Under the pieces are notes generated by a model that searched no databases, was not told the origin of the DNA, and worked only from the letters and a program-made list of their open reading frames with translations. The position numbers and the translations under genes were made by a program. DNA of 64,000 bases, from positions 1 through 64,000 of the forward strand of contig SVNC01000007.1 in the NCBI GenBank assembly GCA_015067025.1, read 5' to 3'. Positions 45,005 to 54,976 of the stretch are shown in pieces; the first letter of the stretch is position 1; the number at the start of each line of letters is the position of its first letter. Source of the DNA: Oscillospiraceae bacterium. Its GTDB lineage: Bacteria > Bacillota > Clostridia > Oscillospirales > Ruminococcaceae.

Positions 45005-48000
45005 GTGGCAATCAGAACGAGCAGGATGAAAAGAATCATCGCAGGCATACTTTCAGCAACGACTATTATGTCTTCGGTAATAATTTCGATTCCCGCAGCA
45101 AGTGCAGAGGAAACACAGTCCAGCACAACAACAGGCTCTTCGAGTACATCAAGCGTAGAAATTACAGGTACCGAAGGCAAGTACAGCAAGTACTACAATG
45201 AATATGTGGCTCAGGGCGTAGCAAAGCCCGATAAGGAGATCACTATCTATGCTGCCGACTATACGGGAGGCACGATAGACGGAACGACCTTTACAAAGGG
45301 TACATCTGACGTAGCACTTTTAGGTTCTCTTACAGCATCTCTTGAGGATGTGGCAGGAGGCAGCAACGGCTACCAGAATCTCAAGACTTTCCTTGCGGAA
45401 AAAACAGATCTTGAGACAAACAGACTTGAAACTATCAAGTGGAGAAACGACAAACTTACGCTTACATATAAGTTTACAGTTCCCGAAACGGGTCTTTACA
45501 ACTTAGAAGCTATCTACTACCCCATCTCAGGTTCAGAAACTTCTAATACAGTACTTGATATCGGTCTTAAGCTTGACGGCGAATATCCCTTCACAGCGGC
45601 AAAGGACCTGACTCTCGACCGTTACTGGAAGGATGAATCCGAAATCAAGCGTGACGGTAAGGACAACGATCTTCGTCCCGGTCAGATCACGTACGACTGC
45701 TGGGTAAAATATCCTATCAAGGATAAGGAAGGTCTTTACAACGATCCTTACTTCTTCTATCTTGAAAAGGGCGAACATACTCTTGAGATCGAAGGTATCA
45801 GAACCTACGGCGTTTTCCATTCCTTCACCTTCAAGAACTATGATGAGCTTATCAGCTACGAAAGCATCAAGCCCACAGAAGATGAGATCCAGAACACACC
45901 CGCTCTTACGTCAAAGAACGAGGAACTCGGTTCAAACACGATCTTCCTTCAGGCAGAAGAACCTCTGTACAAGACAGCATCCACACTTTATGCTACATAC
46001 GACAGAACAACATATATGACAAATCCCAGCCATCCTACAAAGCAGAGATACAACACAGTAGGTCAGGCAACCTGGAATAAGTCAACACAGGCTATTACAT
46101 ATAGCTTCAAGGTTGAAAACGACGGTTACTACCGTTTCAACTTCAAGGCAAGACAAAATCAGATGAGAGGCTTCTTCTCCAACAGAAGAATCTACATCGA
46201 CGGTGCAGTTCCCTGCAAGGAGCTTGATGACGTACAGTTCGTATATTCACCCGACTGGCAGTCAGTAACTCCCAAGGATGAGGCAGGAAATGACATTTAT
46301 ATCTACCTCACAGCAGGCGAAGAACACACCATTACAATGGAAGCGATCCCCGGTTCTATCGGTGCGGTTATGCAGAGACTTGACGACCTCATCTTAGAAC
46401 TTAACCAGTATTACAGACGAATACTCATGATCACAGGTCCTGACCCTGATGAATTCAACGACTACTTCGTAGAAAAGAAGATTCCCGATCTTATCCCCGC
46501 ATTTGAAAGAATAGTAAAGAGCCTCCGTGAAGAAAAAGAAGGCATCGAAAAGCTCACAAAGAAGGGCTCCGAAGCTGCTGCACTCGAAACAATGGCTATC
46601 TATCTTGAAAGATGTATCGAAAAGCAGGAAGATATTCCGATAATGGCTGCAAGCATCAAGGATAGTATCTCATCCGTATCAGCATGGATGCGTGACTATC
46701 GTGACCAGCCCTTAGAGCTTGACTACATTGAAATTGCTACCTGCCACGAGAACTTCTCCGGTGCAACAGGCAACTTCTTCAGCGAATTCTTATTCGGTTT
46801 CAACTCCTTCATCGGTTCATTCTTTGAAGACTATACAGTTCTTTCCGACTCCAGTGCTACGTCACTTGACGTATGGGTATCCCTCGCACGTGACCAGGCA
46901 ACAGTTGTTAAGAACCTCGTTGACAACAAGTTCAACTCTAACCCCGCATACAATGGTACACAGGCTTCTATAAACCTCGTTCAGGGTTCTATCCTTGAAG
47001 CAACACTCGCAGGTAAGGGTCCTGAGATCGCCCTCTTTATCGGTGGTGACTTCCCCATCCAGCTTGCGGCAAGAGGACTGCTCGTGGATATCACACAGTT
47101 TAAGGATTATGAACAGGTAACAAGGCGATTTGCGGATGACGCAATGACACTTTACGAATACAACGACGGTACAAAGACAGGTGTTTACGGTCTTCCCGTA
47201 TCACAGAACTTCCCGATGCTGTTCTACCGTACCGACGTACTTGAAGAGCTTGGCTTTGAAGGTCCTCCGAAGACATGGGATGAGCTTATTGAAATGCTCC
47301 CCACTCTCCAGAGAAAGTACCTCGACGTAGGTCTTATCCTTCCCCAGAACATCTCTTCCAACACCTTTGACTTAGGTAACACCTTCGTATTACTTATGCT
47401 TCAGTCAGGTCAGGATCTTTACAACGAAGATCTTTACACAACTGACTACAGCCAGATAAAGACATCTGATATCAAGAATCTGAACCTTACAAACTTTATG
47501 ACTCAGGATTCTATCAAGGCGTTTACAAAGTGGACAAAGTTCTACACAGTATTCAGCTTTGACCAGACCTTCGACGCATTCTCAAGATTCAGAACGGGCG
47601 AAATGCCTCTTGTAATTCAGTCGTACACATTCTACAATCAGTTATCAGTAGCCGCACCCGAAATCAAGGGTCTTTGGGACTTCACGATAGTTCCCGGCAC
47701 TGTAAGAGAAGATGGTACAATAAGCCACGCTGCAAACTCTGCAGGTGCAGGCGCAATTATCTTCAACAAGGTTTCCAATCAGGCTGCAGCCTGGGATTTC
47801 ATCAAGTGGTTCACAAGCACAGACGTTCAGATCGACTACGGTAAGCAGATCGAAGCACTTATGGGTCCTATGGGTCGTTTCGATACAGCTAACGTAGAGG
47901 CTCTCGAACAGCTCCCCTGGTCAACCGCTGAATATGAAAAGATAAGCGCTCAGCAGAGCGAACTTCGTGAAGTACCGATCATTCCCGCTTCATACGCAGT

Positions 48001-48136
48001 AACAAGACATGTAAACAACGCATTCAGAATGGTTGTTAACGATGCAGGAAACCCCAGATACACTCTTATGAGCTATAACGATCAGATCAAGTCTGAAATC
48101 GTTCGTAAGTATCAGGAGCTTTCCAGCATGAAGTAA
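45005..48136 (+). CDS. Giant extracellular solute-binding protein with N-terminal beta-sandwich regions
   Basis: From GTG 45005 the protein has 1,043 residues. It opens with a Sec signal peptide (RMKRIIAGILSATTIMSSVI, predicted cleavage after ASA at residue 34). Two regions that read like carbohydrate-binding beta-sandwiches follow at about 75-290 (LTLTYKFTVPETGLYNLEAI; FFYLEKGEHTLEIEG) and 310-465 (AITYSFKVENDGYYRFNFKA; YLTAGEEHTITMEA). A helical segment leads into a type 1 sugar-binding protein from about 610 to the end (GPEIALFIGG, YGLPVSQNFPMLFYRTDVL, PKTWDELIEMLP, AAWDFIKWFTS). Such binding proteins are usually 400-550 residues. GTG 45005 has AAAGGTGG upstream; a GTG at 44993 lies inside that site. 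There is no lipobox. Confidence 0.9.
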   Translation: MAIRTSRMKRIIAGILSATTIMSSVIISIPAASAEETQSSTTTGSSSTSSVEITGTEGKYSKYYNEYVAQGVAKPDKEITIYAADYTGGTIDGTTFTKGTSDVALLGSLTASLEDVAGGSNGYQNLKTFLAEKTDLETNRLETIKWRNDKLTLTYKFTVPETGLYNLEAIYYPISGSETSNTVLDIGLKLDGEYPFTAAKDLTLDRYWKDESEIKRDGKDNDLRPGQITYDCWVKYPIKDKEGLYNDPYFFYLEKGEHTLEIEGIRTYGVFHSFTFKNYDELISYESIKPTEDEIQNTPALTSKNEELGSNTIFLQAEEPLYKTASTLYATYDRTTYMTNPSHPTKQRYNTVGQATWNKSTQAITYSFKVENDGYYRFNFKARQNQMRGFFSNRRIYIDGAVPCKELDDVQFVYSPDWQSVTPKDEAGNDIYIYLTAGEEHTITMEAIPGSIGAVMQRLDDLILELNQYYRRILMITGPDPDEFNDYFVEKKIPDLIPAFERIVKSLREEKEGIEKLTKKGSEAAALETMAIYLERCIEKQEDIPIMAASIKDSISSVSAWMRDYRDQPLELDYIEIATCHENFSGATGNFFSEFLFGFNSFIGSFFEDYTVLSDSSATSLDVWVSLARDQATVVKNLVDNKFNSNPAYNGTQASINLVQGSILEATLAGKGPEIALFIGGDFPIQLAARGLLVDITQFKDYEQVTRRFADDAMTLYEYNDGTKTGVYGLPVSQNFPMLFYRTDVLEELGFEGPPKTWDELIEMLPTLQRKYLDVGLILPQNISSNTFDLGNTFVLLMLQSGQDLYNEDLYTTDYSQIKTSDIKNLNLTNFMTQDSIKAFTKWTKFYTVFSFDQTFDAFSRFRTGEMPLVIQSYTFYNQLSVAAPEIKGLWDFTIVPGTVREDGTISHAANSAGAGAIIFNKVSNQAAAWDFIKWFTSTDVQIDYGKQIEALMGPMGRFDTANVEALEQLPWSTAEYEKISAQQSELREVPIIPASYAVTRHVNNAFRMVVNDAGNPRYTLMSYNDQIKSEIVRKYQELSSMK

Positions 48137-48205
48137 AACGCTGATTTTTAAAAGGAGATGAGGAGCTTCTCCTCTTCTCCTATAAATACTGAGGAGGTTA
48201 TCGGT

Positions 48206-49141
48206 TTGTTCAACAAGGAAAAATCGCAGTATATTGAAGACAGTAAATTCAGATATACTCTGCGTGAGATGAAGAAGAACAGCAGCGTTTATCTGCTGAT
48301 GGCTCCTTACTTCATTCTCTTCACAATATTTACAATTATACCGGTTATACTCGCTTTGCCTATGGGCTTTACGAATTTTAACATGGTACAGTTCCCACAG
48401 TTTGTAGGACTTAACAACTTCTACGCTCTGATCTTAGAGGACGAAGTATTCTTAACAGCTATCCAGAACACACTGGTATTTGCTATTATCACAGGTCCTT
48501 TAAGCTACATACTCTGCTTTATACTCGCATGGCTGATAAACGAAATGCCCAGAGTTTTAAAGACGGTATTCACATTCATCTTCTATGCTCCCACTCTTGC
48601 AGGTAACATCTATACTACGTGGCAGCTCATCTTCTCAGGTGACACATACGGTATCGCAAACTCCTACCTGCTCGACTTAGGTATCATCAACAGTGCTCGT
48701 CAGTGGCTGACAGACGCTAACTACATCATGGGTGTAGTTATTATAGTACAGCTCTGGATCTCACTGGGTGCCGGCTTCCTTGCTCTTCGTGCAGGTCTTC
48801 AGGGTATTCCTAAGGACAGATACGAGGCAGGTGCTATTGAAGGTATCAAGAACCGTACACAGCAGCTCCTGCTGGTTACAGTTCCTGCGATGGGACCTCA
48901 GCTTCTGTTCGCAGCGGTTATGCAGATCACAGCTTCCTTTACAGCAGGTGACGTAGGCCGTTTCTTAACTGCTTTCCCAAGTACAGACTATGCTGCACAT
49001 ACAATTATGACTCACGCCTTCGACTACGGCTCAATCCGTTACGAAATGGGTTATTCATCAGCGATATGCTTTGTATTGTTTGCAGTAATGCTCCTTGCCA
49101 ACTGGGGTATCAAAAAGCTCCTGGGCAAGTATCTTGACTAA
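48206..49141 (+). CDS. Sugar ABC permease, MalF/UgpA type (pair 1)
   Basis: A 311-residue permease with about six transmembrane helices (YLLMAPYFILFTIFTIIPVI first) and the EAA loop YEAGAIEGIKNRTQQLLLVT that docks on the ATPase. The frame is open from ATG 48158, but that codon is only one base from its AAAGGAG. TTG 48206 has GAGGAGG at good spacing, so the shorter form is chosen. It directly follows the binding protein gene and precedes its MalG partner. Confidence 0.88.
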   Translation: MFNKEKSQYIEDSKFRYTLREMKKNSSVYLLMAPYFILFTIFTIIPVILALPMGFTNFNMVQFPQFVGLNNFYALILEDEVFLTAIQNTLVFAIITGPLSYILCFILAWLINEMPRVLKTVFTFIFYAPTLAGNIYTTWQLIFSGDTYGIANSYLLDLGIINSARQWLTDANYIMGVVIIVQLWISLGAGFLALRAGLQGIPKDRYEAGAIEGIKNRTQQLLLVTVPAMGPQLLFAAVMQITASFTAGDVGRFLTAFPSTDYAAHTIMTHAFDYGSIRYEMGYSSAICFVLFAVMLLANWGIKKLLGKYLD

Positions 49142-49187
49142 TCGGAGGACATCGGAATGTATGCTTCTCTAAGAAAGGAAGGTAGTT

Positions 49188-50051
49188 ATGAAAATAGCTA
49201 AGAAGGGAAGAAAAAGATACGGCGGCTCTCTCGGCGGCGATATTTTCATCTTCGTGCTGCTGACGTTGCTCGGTCTTTTCATGCTTTTCCCTATATATCT
49301 CTCAATTATACAGTCATTAAAGCCGGTTGAAGAATTATTCCTCTTCCCGCCTCGTCTGTATGTATCAAATATCACAGATCAGAACTTCTCAGACCTGCTT
49401 GCTACAGCGTCTAACATGTGGGTTCCGTTCTCAAGATACGTATTCAACTCTGTATTTGTATCAGTAGTTGTAACAGTAACTCAGTTGCTCTTTGCGTCCT
49501 CTGCGGCTTATGCCTTAGCAAAGGTTAAGTTCCCCGGCGTAAAGGCGATGAACAAGATCATCGAAACAGCTCTGCTGTTCACATCAACAGTAACTTACAT
49601 CATGCAGTACATGGTAATGGCAACACTCGGTATGATCGATACATATTTCGCTATTATCCTGCCCTTTATCGCAACACCTATGGGACTTTTCCTTATGCGT
49701 CAGTTTATGGGACAGATCCCCGACAGTATGATAGAGGCTGCAAAGCTTGATGGTGCAAGTCACATCAGAATCTGCTGGCAGGTCGTAATGCCCAACGTTA
49801 AGCCCGCTTGGCTTACACTTCTTATTTTCGCATTCCAGGGTGCATGGCAGATCACTGGTTATTCATTTATCTATAACGAGGCATTAAAACCCATTCCGAC
49901 CGTTATGCAGCAGATAAGTGCCGCAGGTATCGCCCGTGCGGGTGTTGCCGCAGCCGCAGTAGTAATTACGATGCTGCCTCCTATGATAGTATTCGTATTC
50001 TGTCAGAGCAGCGTTATGGAAACAATGGCTCACAGCGGTCTTAAGGATTGA
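49188..50051 (+). CDS. Sugar ABC permease, MalG/UgpE type (pair 1)
   Basis: A 287-residue permease with about six transmembrane helices and the EAA loop IEAAKLDGASHIRICWQVV. MalG-type features include LMFPIYLSIIQSLKP and a long periplasmic-facing first loop. AGAAAGGAAGGTAGTT precedes the ATG. It pairs with the preceding gene as the channel. Confidence 0.93.
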   Translation: MKIAKKGRKRYGGSLGGDIFIFVLLTLLGLFMLFPIYLSIIQSLKPVEELFLFPPRLYVSNITDQNFSDLLATASNMWVPFSRYVFNSVFVSVVVTVTQLLFASSAAYALAKVKFPGVKAMNKIIETALLFTSTVTYIMQYMVMATLGMIDTYFAIILPFIATPMGLFLMRQFMGQIPDSMIEAAKLDGASHIRICWQVVMPNVKPAWLTLLIFAFQGAWQITGYSFIYNEALKPIPTVMQQISAAGIARAGVAAAAVVITMLPPMIVFVFCQSSVMETMAHSGLKD

Positions 50052-50085
50052 TTTACACTTATACTAAACAGAAAGGATGATTTTA

Positions 50086-51978
50086 GTGCCAAAGATGAAG
50101 AAAATTGCTACAGCAGTTGTTTCATTTGTATTGGCGGCTTGCTCACTGTCTACCACAGTTTTCGCAGATCAGCCCTATGAAGGCTATAACTACGACTGGT
50201 GGGGCGATCCTGTTCCTTCACAGACAGGCTACGTAGTAGACAGAGTAATCACAGGTCGTGATTTCAAGACAGGTAAACGCTATAATACGGAAGCACAGCT
50301 TAAAGAAATAGCTGCAGAGCATAATAAAGTGTACTTTGCGTCACAGCAGGAGATTGATGATTATAATGCAAAGCTTGCTGTTTATCAGGCTTACGAAGAT
50401 AAGCTGAAGGAATACGAAAAGTACGAAAAGGCTCTTGAAAAGTACAATACATATCTTGAAAAGAAGGCTGCTTACGAGCAGTATGAAAAGGATTTAGCTG
50501 ATTATGAAGCTAATCCCGACGGCAAGGAAAAGCCCAAGAAGGTTTCAAAGCCCAAGGAGGTTGAAAAGCCTGTTGAGGTAGCAAAGCCTGAGCCTGTAGA
50601 AGAGGTAAAGGAATTAAAGCCCGAAGACATTCTTATGACAAACGTTGACCTCGGTGCTTTCTCAGAACCCTCTGACCTTTTCGTTGACAGAGAAACTGAA
50701 GATCTATATATAGTAGACAGCGGTAATAACAGAATTCTCGTTACCGATGTAAACTATGAAAAGGAAGTAGTTATCCTCGATTACTTCTACAACCCCAAAA
50801 CAAAGAAATACGAAACACTCAATAATCCTCACGGTATCTTCGTTCGTCACGTAAAGAACGAAGAAACGGATGAAGATGTAATAATGCTTTACATTGCTGA
50901 CTTCGACAACAACCGTGTTTTAGGTGTATATTCAGATGGTACGGTGTTCCAGGAATTTACAAAGCCTTCCTCAGAATTCTACGAGGATAAGGTAACCTTC
51001 CAGCCCAACAAGGTAGTTGTTGACGTTGCGGGTAACGTTTACGTAAACATCAAGTCCATCACAACCGGTGCGGTTATGTTCGCACCCGACGGTTCCTTCA
51101 GCAACTACTTCGGTGCTAACCGTGTTGAACAGACAGCACAGGCTATCGCAAACAAGTTCTGGAAGACCATCTTAGACCGTGAAGCTGCCGCAAACTTCAT
51201 TCAGGCAGTTCCTATGGAATTCTCCAACTTCGATATTGACGACGAAGGCTTTATCTACACAGTTACAGAAGCAAAATCTGCAACAACAGACGTATTCAAG
51301 AAGATGAACCCTGCAGGTGAGAACATCCTCATTAACTTAGGTTTCTCTGATTACATTTACGGCGATATGATCTCTTACTACTGGAAGGGCGTATCCTACG
51401 GCTCACAGATCAACGACGTTGATATTGACGAAGACGGAACGATCAGACTTCTTGACTTCGGTAACGGCCGTATCTTCGAGTACACAGACGAATGTGACCT
51501 GCTGTTCATTTACGGCGGCAAGGGCGAGCAGAAGGGCTTATTTACATCCGTAAAGGCTATCGAAGCTTACAACAACGTCGTTTACGTTCTTGACTCCCGT
51601 AAGGGCTCTATCACAACCTTCAAGCGTACAGAGTTTGGTGATATCGTTCACGAAGCTATGAGCTTATATACAGAAGGTAAGTATGAAGAAGCACGTGAAC
51701 CCTGGAACGAGGTATTAAGCCGTGACTCCAACTACTGGTTCGCATACATCGGTCTTGGTAACGCTGAGCTTTCTCAGGGTAACTACCAGCAGGCTATGGA
51801 CTACTTCTACCGCAACAGCCGTCCCGGTTACGACAGAGCGTTCAAGCAGTTCCGTATGCAGTTCATTCGTGATAACTTCAATTTATTTATGATAATCATT
51901 GCAGTTGTTATAATACTCGGTATTGTAGTAAGCAAGCTGCTTAAGATGAGAAAAAAGAAAAAAGCGGGAGGTAAATAA
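50086..51978 (+). CDS. Secreted NHL-propeller/TPR protein with C-terminal membrane anchor
   Basis: A 630-residue protein. It has an N-terminal signal peptide (KKIATAVVSFVLAACSLS) that contains a possible lipobox LAAC and also a VFA-D cleavage site, so lipid modification is uncertain. A Lys/Glu/Tyr-rich coiled coil and Pro-Lys hinge span about 80-185. About six NHL-type propeller repeats follow (FVDRETEDLYIVDSGNNRIL; MLYIADFDNNRVLGVYSDG; DVDIDEDGTIRLLDFGNGRI). Then come two TPR-like units (YTEGKYEEAREPWNEVLSRD; YIGLGNAELSQGNYQQAMDY) and a transmembrane helix with a Lys-rich cytoplasmic end. NHL and TPR both mediate protein contact, so it may be a scaffold for the transporter. GTG 50086 follows GAAAGGAT; ATG 50077 overlaps that site. 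Confidence 0.82.
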   Translation: MPKMKKIATAVVSFVLAACSLSTTVFADQPYEGYNYDWWGDPVPSQTGYVVDRVITGRDFKTGKRYNTEAQLKEIAAEHNKVYFASQQEIDDYNAKLAVYQAYEDKLKEYEKYEKALEKYNTYLEKKAAYEQYEKDLADYEANPDGKEKPKKVSKPKEVEKPVEVAKPEPVEEVKELKPEDILMTNVDLGAFSEPSDLFVDRETEDLYIVDSGNNRILVTDVNYEKEVVILDYFYNPKTKKYETLNNPHGIFVRHVKNEETDEDVIMLYIADFDNNRVLGVYSDGTVFQEFTKPSSEFYEDKVTFQPNKVVVDVAGNVYVNIKSITTGAVMFAPDGSFSNYFGANRVEQTAQAIANKFWKTILDREAAANFIQAVPMEFSNFDIDDEGFIYTVTEAKSATTDVFKKMNPAGENILINLGFSDYIYGDMISYYWKGVSYGSQINDVDIDEDGTIRLLDFGNGRIFEYTDECDLLFIYGGKGEQKGLFTSVKAIEAYNNVVYVLDSRKGSITTFKRTEFGDIVHEAMSLYTEGKYEEAREPWNEVLSRDSNYWFAYIGLGNAELSQGNYQQAMDYFYRNSRPGYDRAFKQFRMQFIRDNFNLFMIIIAVVIILGIVVSKLLKMRKKKKAGGK

Positions 51979-51980
51979 AT

Positions 51981-52619
51981 ATGAGATTTGATTTAGATAT
52001 GCCCGCTTGGAAGTGGCCATTCTACGTGGCAAGACACCCCTTTGAGGGCTTTGAAGATCTTCGTTGGAAGAAAGCCTACTCTATGAGAGTATCACTTGTT
52101 ATCGTACTGTGCTTCTTTATCATCACAGTATGTCAGCAGGTTATGACGGGCTTCTTATTCAACAACAGCTATGTAAAGGTATTTAACATAGTACCTCTTT
52201 TAGTGCAGACAATCGTTCTGTTCTTTACATGGGTTATAGGTAACTGGTCGCTTTGTACCTTATTCGACGGCGAAGGTTCAATGAAGAACATCTGCTGTAT
52301 AAGTGCATATGCCCTTGTTCCCTATCTTATCACTCAGATCGTGGTAATTATCGCAAGTAACGTACTGTTAAGAGGCGAAAGTGCATTCATAATGTTCTTC
52401 CAGTATCTCGGACTTGTATGGAGCGTTGTGCTTATGATCTCAGGTATGAAGACTGTTCACCAGTATTCTGTACCCAAGACACTCCTCGCTATGTTCTTTA
52501 CAGTAGTTGCAATGGTAATCATACTGTTCCTGCTCGTACTTTTAATGAGCCTTTTCCAGCAGGTATACGTATTTGGTTTCTCAATCTATACAGAGCTTAT
52601 GTATAGATTCAGTATTTAG
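51981..52619 (+). CDS. YIP1-family membrane protein
   Basis: A 212-residue integral membrane protein with about five transmembrane helices after an amphipathic start (WKWPFYVARHPFEGFEDLRW). GNWSLCTLFDGEGSMKNICC and YALVPYLI match the YIP1 pattern, in which the conserved core ends in a loop with a Gly-rich acidic turn. Bacterial YIP1 proteins have no settled function. It starts two bases after the stop of the NHL protein gene, so the two are probably translated together. CGGGAGGTAAATAAAT precedes the ATG. Confidence 0.8.
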   Translation: MRFDLDMPAWKWPFYVARHPFEGFEDLRWKKAYSMRVSLVIVLCFFIITVCQQVMTGFLFNNSYVKVFNIVPLLVQTIVLFFTWVIGNWSLCTLFDGEGSMKNICCISAYALVPYLITQIVVIIASNVLLRGESAFIMFFQYLGLVWSVVLMISGMKTVHQYSVPKTLLAMFFTVVAMVIILFLLVLLMSLFQQVYVFGFSIYTELMYRFSI

Positions 52620-52633
52620 TCGGAGGTGTGAAA

Positions 52634-54976
52634 ATGTTAAAATTAAAAAAGAAAATTTTAGCTGTTTTACTCACAGCCGCTATGGTACTTTCCATGAGCT
52701 CAGTCGTTGCCTGGTCTGATGAATTACCTGCAACGGATGATACAGTTCAGACAGAAACCACAGATGATAATGCAGCAGAAGGCGAAGACGCTGAGGAAGG
52801 CGAAGAAGGCGAAGAAGGTTCAGCGCTTCTTACCGATGAACAGGGTCTTGCAAAGATGAAGAAGTATGCTGAAAACAGCAACTACGCTCTTTATCTTAAC
52901 GAGGATACGACAATATTCGCCGTACAGTCAAAGGCTGACAAGCACGTATGGTGGAGTGCTCCTCTCAATTCAGAAAGCGACCCCAACGCTAAGCCTGCAC
53001 AGAGAAAAAAGATGCAGTCACCCTTCTATATTGAATTTGGTGACGTTAAAACACATACCGCTCAGAGCCTCAATGCTTATGAAGGTAGTATAAAGGATAA
53101 GGACTTTACGATCAGCGAGATCGAAAACGGTGTAAGAATTGACTATTCTATCGCAAAGATAGGTGCTGTAATTCCTATGACTATCGTTCTTGAAGATGAT
53201 AACGTAAACGTATCTATCTTAAGTGAAGAGATAAAGGAACCGCCTGTTAGCGATACAGAAGGTAACGCTATCCTCACTATCGGACTTATGCAGTTCTTTG
53301 GTGCTGCAGGCATTGGCGAAGATGGTTATATGATCGTTCCCGATGGTTCAGGTGCTATAATCAATTACAACAACCAGCGTATTGAAGCCAGAGAATATTC
53401 AAATAAGATCTATGGTCTTGATTCATCTGTAACACAGCTCAAGCGTCCCGCAAAGACAGAGCAGGTTTATCTGCCTGTAATGGGTGCTATCACAATGGGC
53501 GACAGCACAGATCACGGATTTATGGCAATCTGTGAATCCGGTGAGACCTGTGCAACTGTAAATGCAGCCGTTTCAATACAGAATGCAACCTCATACAACA
53601 ATTGCTGGTACGAATTCGACGTAAGAACAACAGACACATACTATATGGGTACTCGTCTTCTTACAGTATTTGAAGCAGGCGAAATCAAGCAGCCCACACT
53701 TTCAGTAGGCTACTACCTCTTATCAGACAAGGATCTTTCATACGTTGATGTGGCTGAAGACTACAGAAACTACCTTATTGAAGAAAAGGGTCTTCAGGAC
53801 AATAAGGATAAGATCAAGTCCAGCTACTATCTTAACGTATTCGGCGGCACTGTAAAGGCACAGTCCATTGCAGGCTTCCCCATAAACCTTGAAACATCCG
53901 CTACAACCTACGATCAGGCACAGGATATTATGAAGCAGCTCGCAGAACTCGGCGTTGATGACATTACGCTCACTTACTCCGACTTCAACACAGCAGGTAT
54001 CAAGGGACTTATCAGTGCAGGCGTTGATTATTCCGGCACACTCGGCGGTAAGAACGACTTCAAGGAGCTTCAGTCTTATGTTGAAAGCGTAAACGGACAG
54101 ATATTCCCCAGCGTAGGCATTACATATATGAAGGACTCCGGCAACGGTTATTCCTATTCACTCAATGCCTGCAAGCAGACAACAAAGGCTTATGCAACAG
54201 TAAACAACTGGGATATCGCATTTGGTATTCCTCACCAGGTAAGACTTGTTACAAAGACAACACTTTCACCTTATTACTGGCCTGACCTTTTCAGAAAGCT
54301 CAGAGAATCCTTTAATAATGAAGGAATCAAGACTATCAGTCTTGGCAATGCAACAACTCTCCTTTACAGTGACTTCAGCCGTGGCGACTACACAAGATAT
54401 GACGCTATGACAGAGATCATCGACGGTCTCAAGAAGTTCAAAGAAGCAGGAATTACAGTTTTAGCAGATGGTGCAAACGCTTACGCACTGCCCTATGTTG
54501 ATTACGTTACAGGCGTTCCGCTGACATCCAGCAACTTTGACCTGTTCGACTATGATATTCCCTTCTATTCACTTGTAATACACGGCCTTGTTCCTTATAC
54601 AACAACAGCTATCAATGCAAGTGCAAACGCAACGGATACTATCATGTTATCAATAGCTACAGCAACTCCTGTAAACTATGATATGATGTATACAAACCCC
54701 AACAAGTTCACAGACAGCGATTACGATTCACTGTTCTATTCAAACTACAAGGGTTGGATCGAACCCTCTGCAAATGCATACAAGCTCTTTAAGGAAAATC
54801 TTTCTGATCTTGCAAACAAGAAGATCACAGATTATGAGCGTGTATCCACATACGTTACAAAGACAACCTTTGAAAACGGTGTGACAGTTACTGTAGATAC
54901 AAAGAATCTCACAGTAGATATTAACGGCAAGGAAGTTGACCTTGTACAGTACGGATTGAAAGGAGAAGATAAATAA
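52634..54976 (+). CDS. Large secreted DUF5696-like protein (possible glycosidase-like barrel)
   Basis: A 780-residue secreted protein. The signal peptide is LKLKKKILAVLLTAAMVLSM, followed by an acidic low-complexity stretch (AEEGEEGEEG, about 55-68). Recognisable later blocks are IVPDGSGAIINYNNQRIEAR, DVAEDYRNYLIEEKGLQ, LAELGVDDITLTYSDFNTAG, VLADGANAYALPYVDYVTGV and a C-terminal FENGVTVTVDTKNLTVDING. The alternating strands and helices in the middle suggest a TIM-barrel-like, glycoside-hydrolase-related fold. This is inferred, and catalytic residues cannot be assigned. ATG 52634 follows GGAGG with 7-base spacing; GTG 52628 overlaps the site. Its stop overlaps the next start. Confidence 0.75.
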   Translation: MLKLKKKILAVLLTAAMVLSMSSVVAWSDELPATDDTVQTETTDDNAAEGEDAEEGEEGEEGSALLTDEQGLAKMKKYAENSNYALYLNEDTTIFAVQSKADKHVWWSAPLNSESDPNAKPAQRKKMQSPFYIEFGDVKTHTAQSLNAYEGSIKDKDFTISEIENGVRIDYSIAKIGAVIPMTIVLEDDNVNVSILSEEIKEPPVSDTEGNAILTIGLMQFFGAAGIGEDGYMIVPDGSGAIINYNNQRIEAREYSNKIYGLDSSVTQLKRPAKTEQVYLPVMGAITMGDSTDHGFMAICESGETCATVNAAVSIQNATSYNNCWYEFDVRTTDTYYMGTRLLTVFEAGEIKQPTLSVGYYLLSDKDLSYVDVAEDYRNYLIEEKGLQDNKDKIKSSYYLNVFGGTVKAQSIAGFPINLETSATTYDQAQDIMKQLAELGVDDITLTYSDFNTAGIKGLISAGVDYSGTLGGKNDFKELQSYVESVNGQIFPSVGITYMKDSGNGYSYSLNACKQTTKAYATVNNWDIAFGIPHQVRLVTKTTLSPYYWPDLFRKLRESFNNEGIKTISLGNATTLLYSDFSRGDYTRYDAMTEIIDGLKKFKEAGITVLADGANAYALPYVDYVTGVPLTSSNFDLFDYDIPFYSLVIHGLVPYTTTAINASANATDTIMLSIATATPVNYDMMYTNPNKFTDSDYDSLFYSNYKGWIEPSANAYKLFKENLSDLANKKITDYERVSTYVTKTTFENGVTVTVDTKNLTVDINGKEVDLVQYGLKGEDK

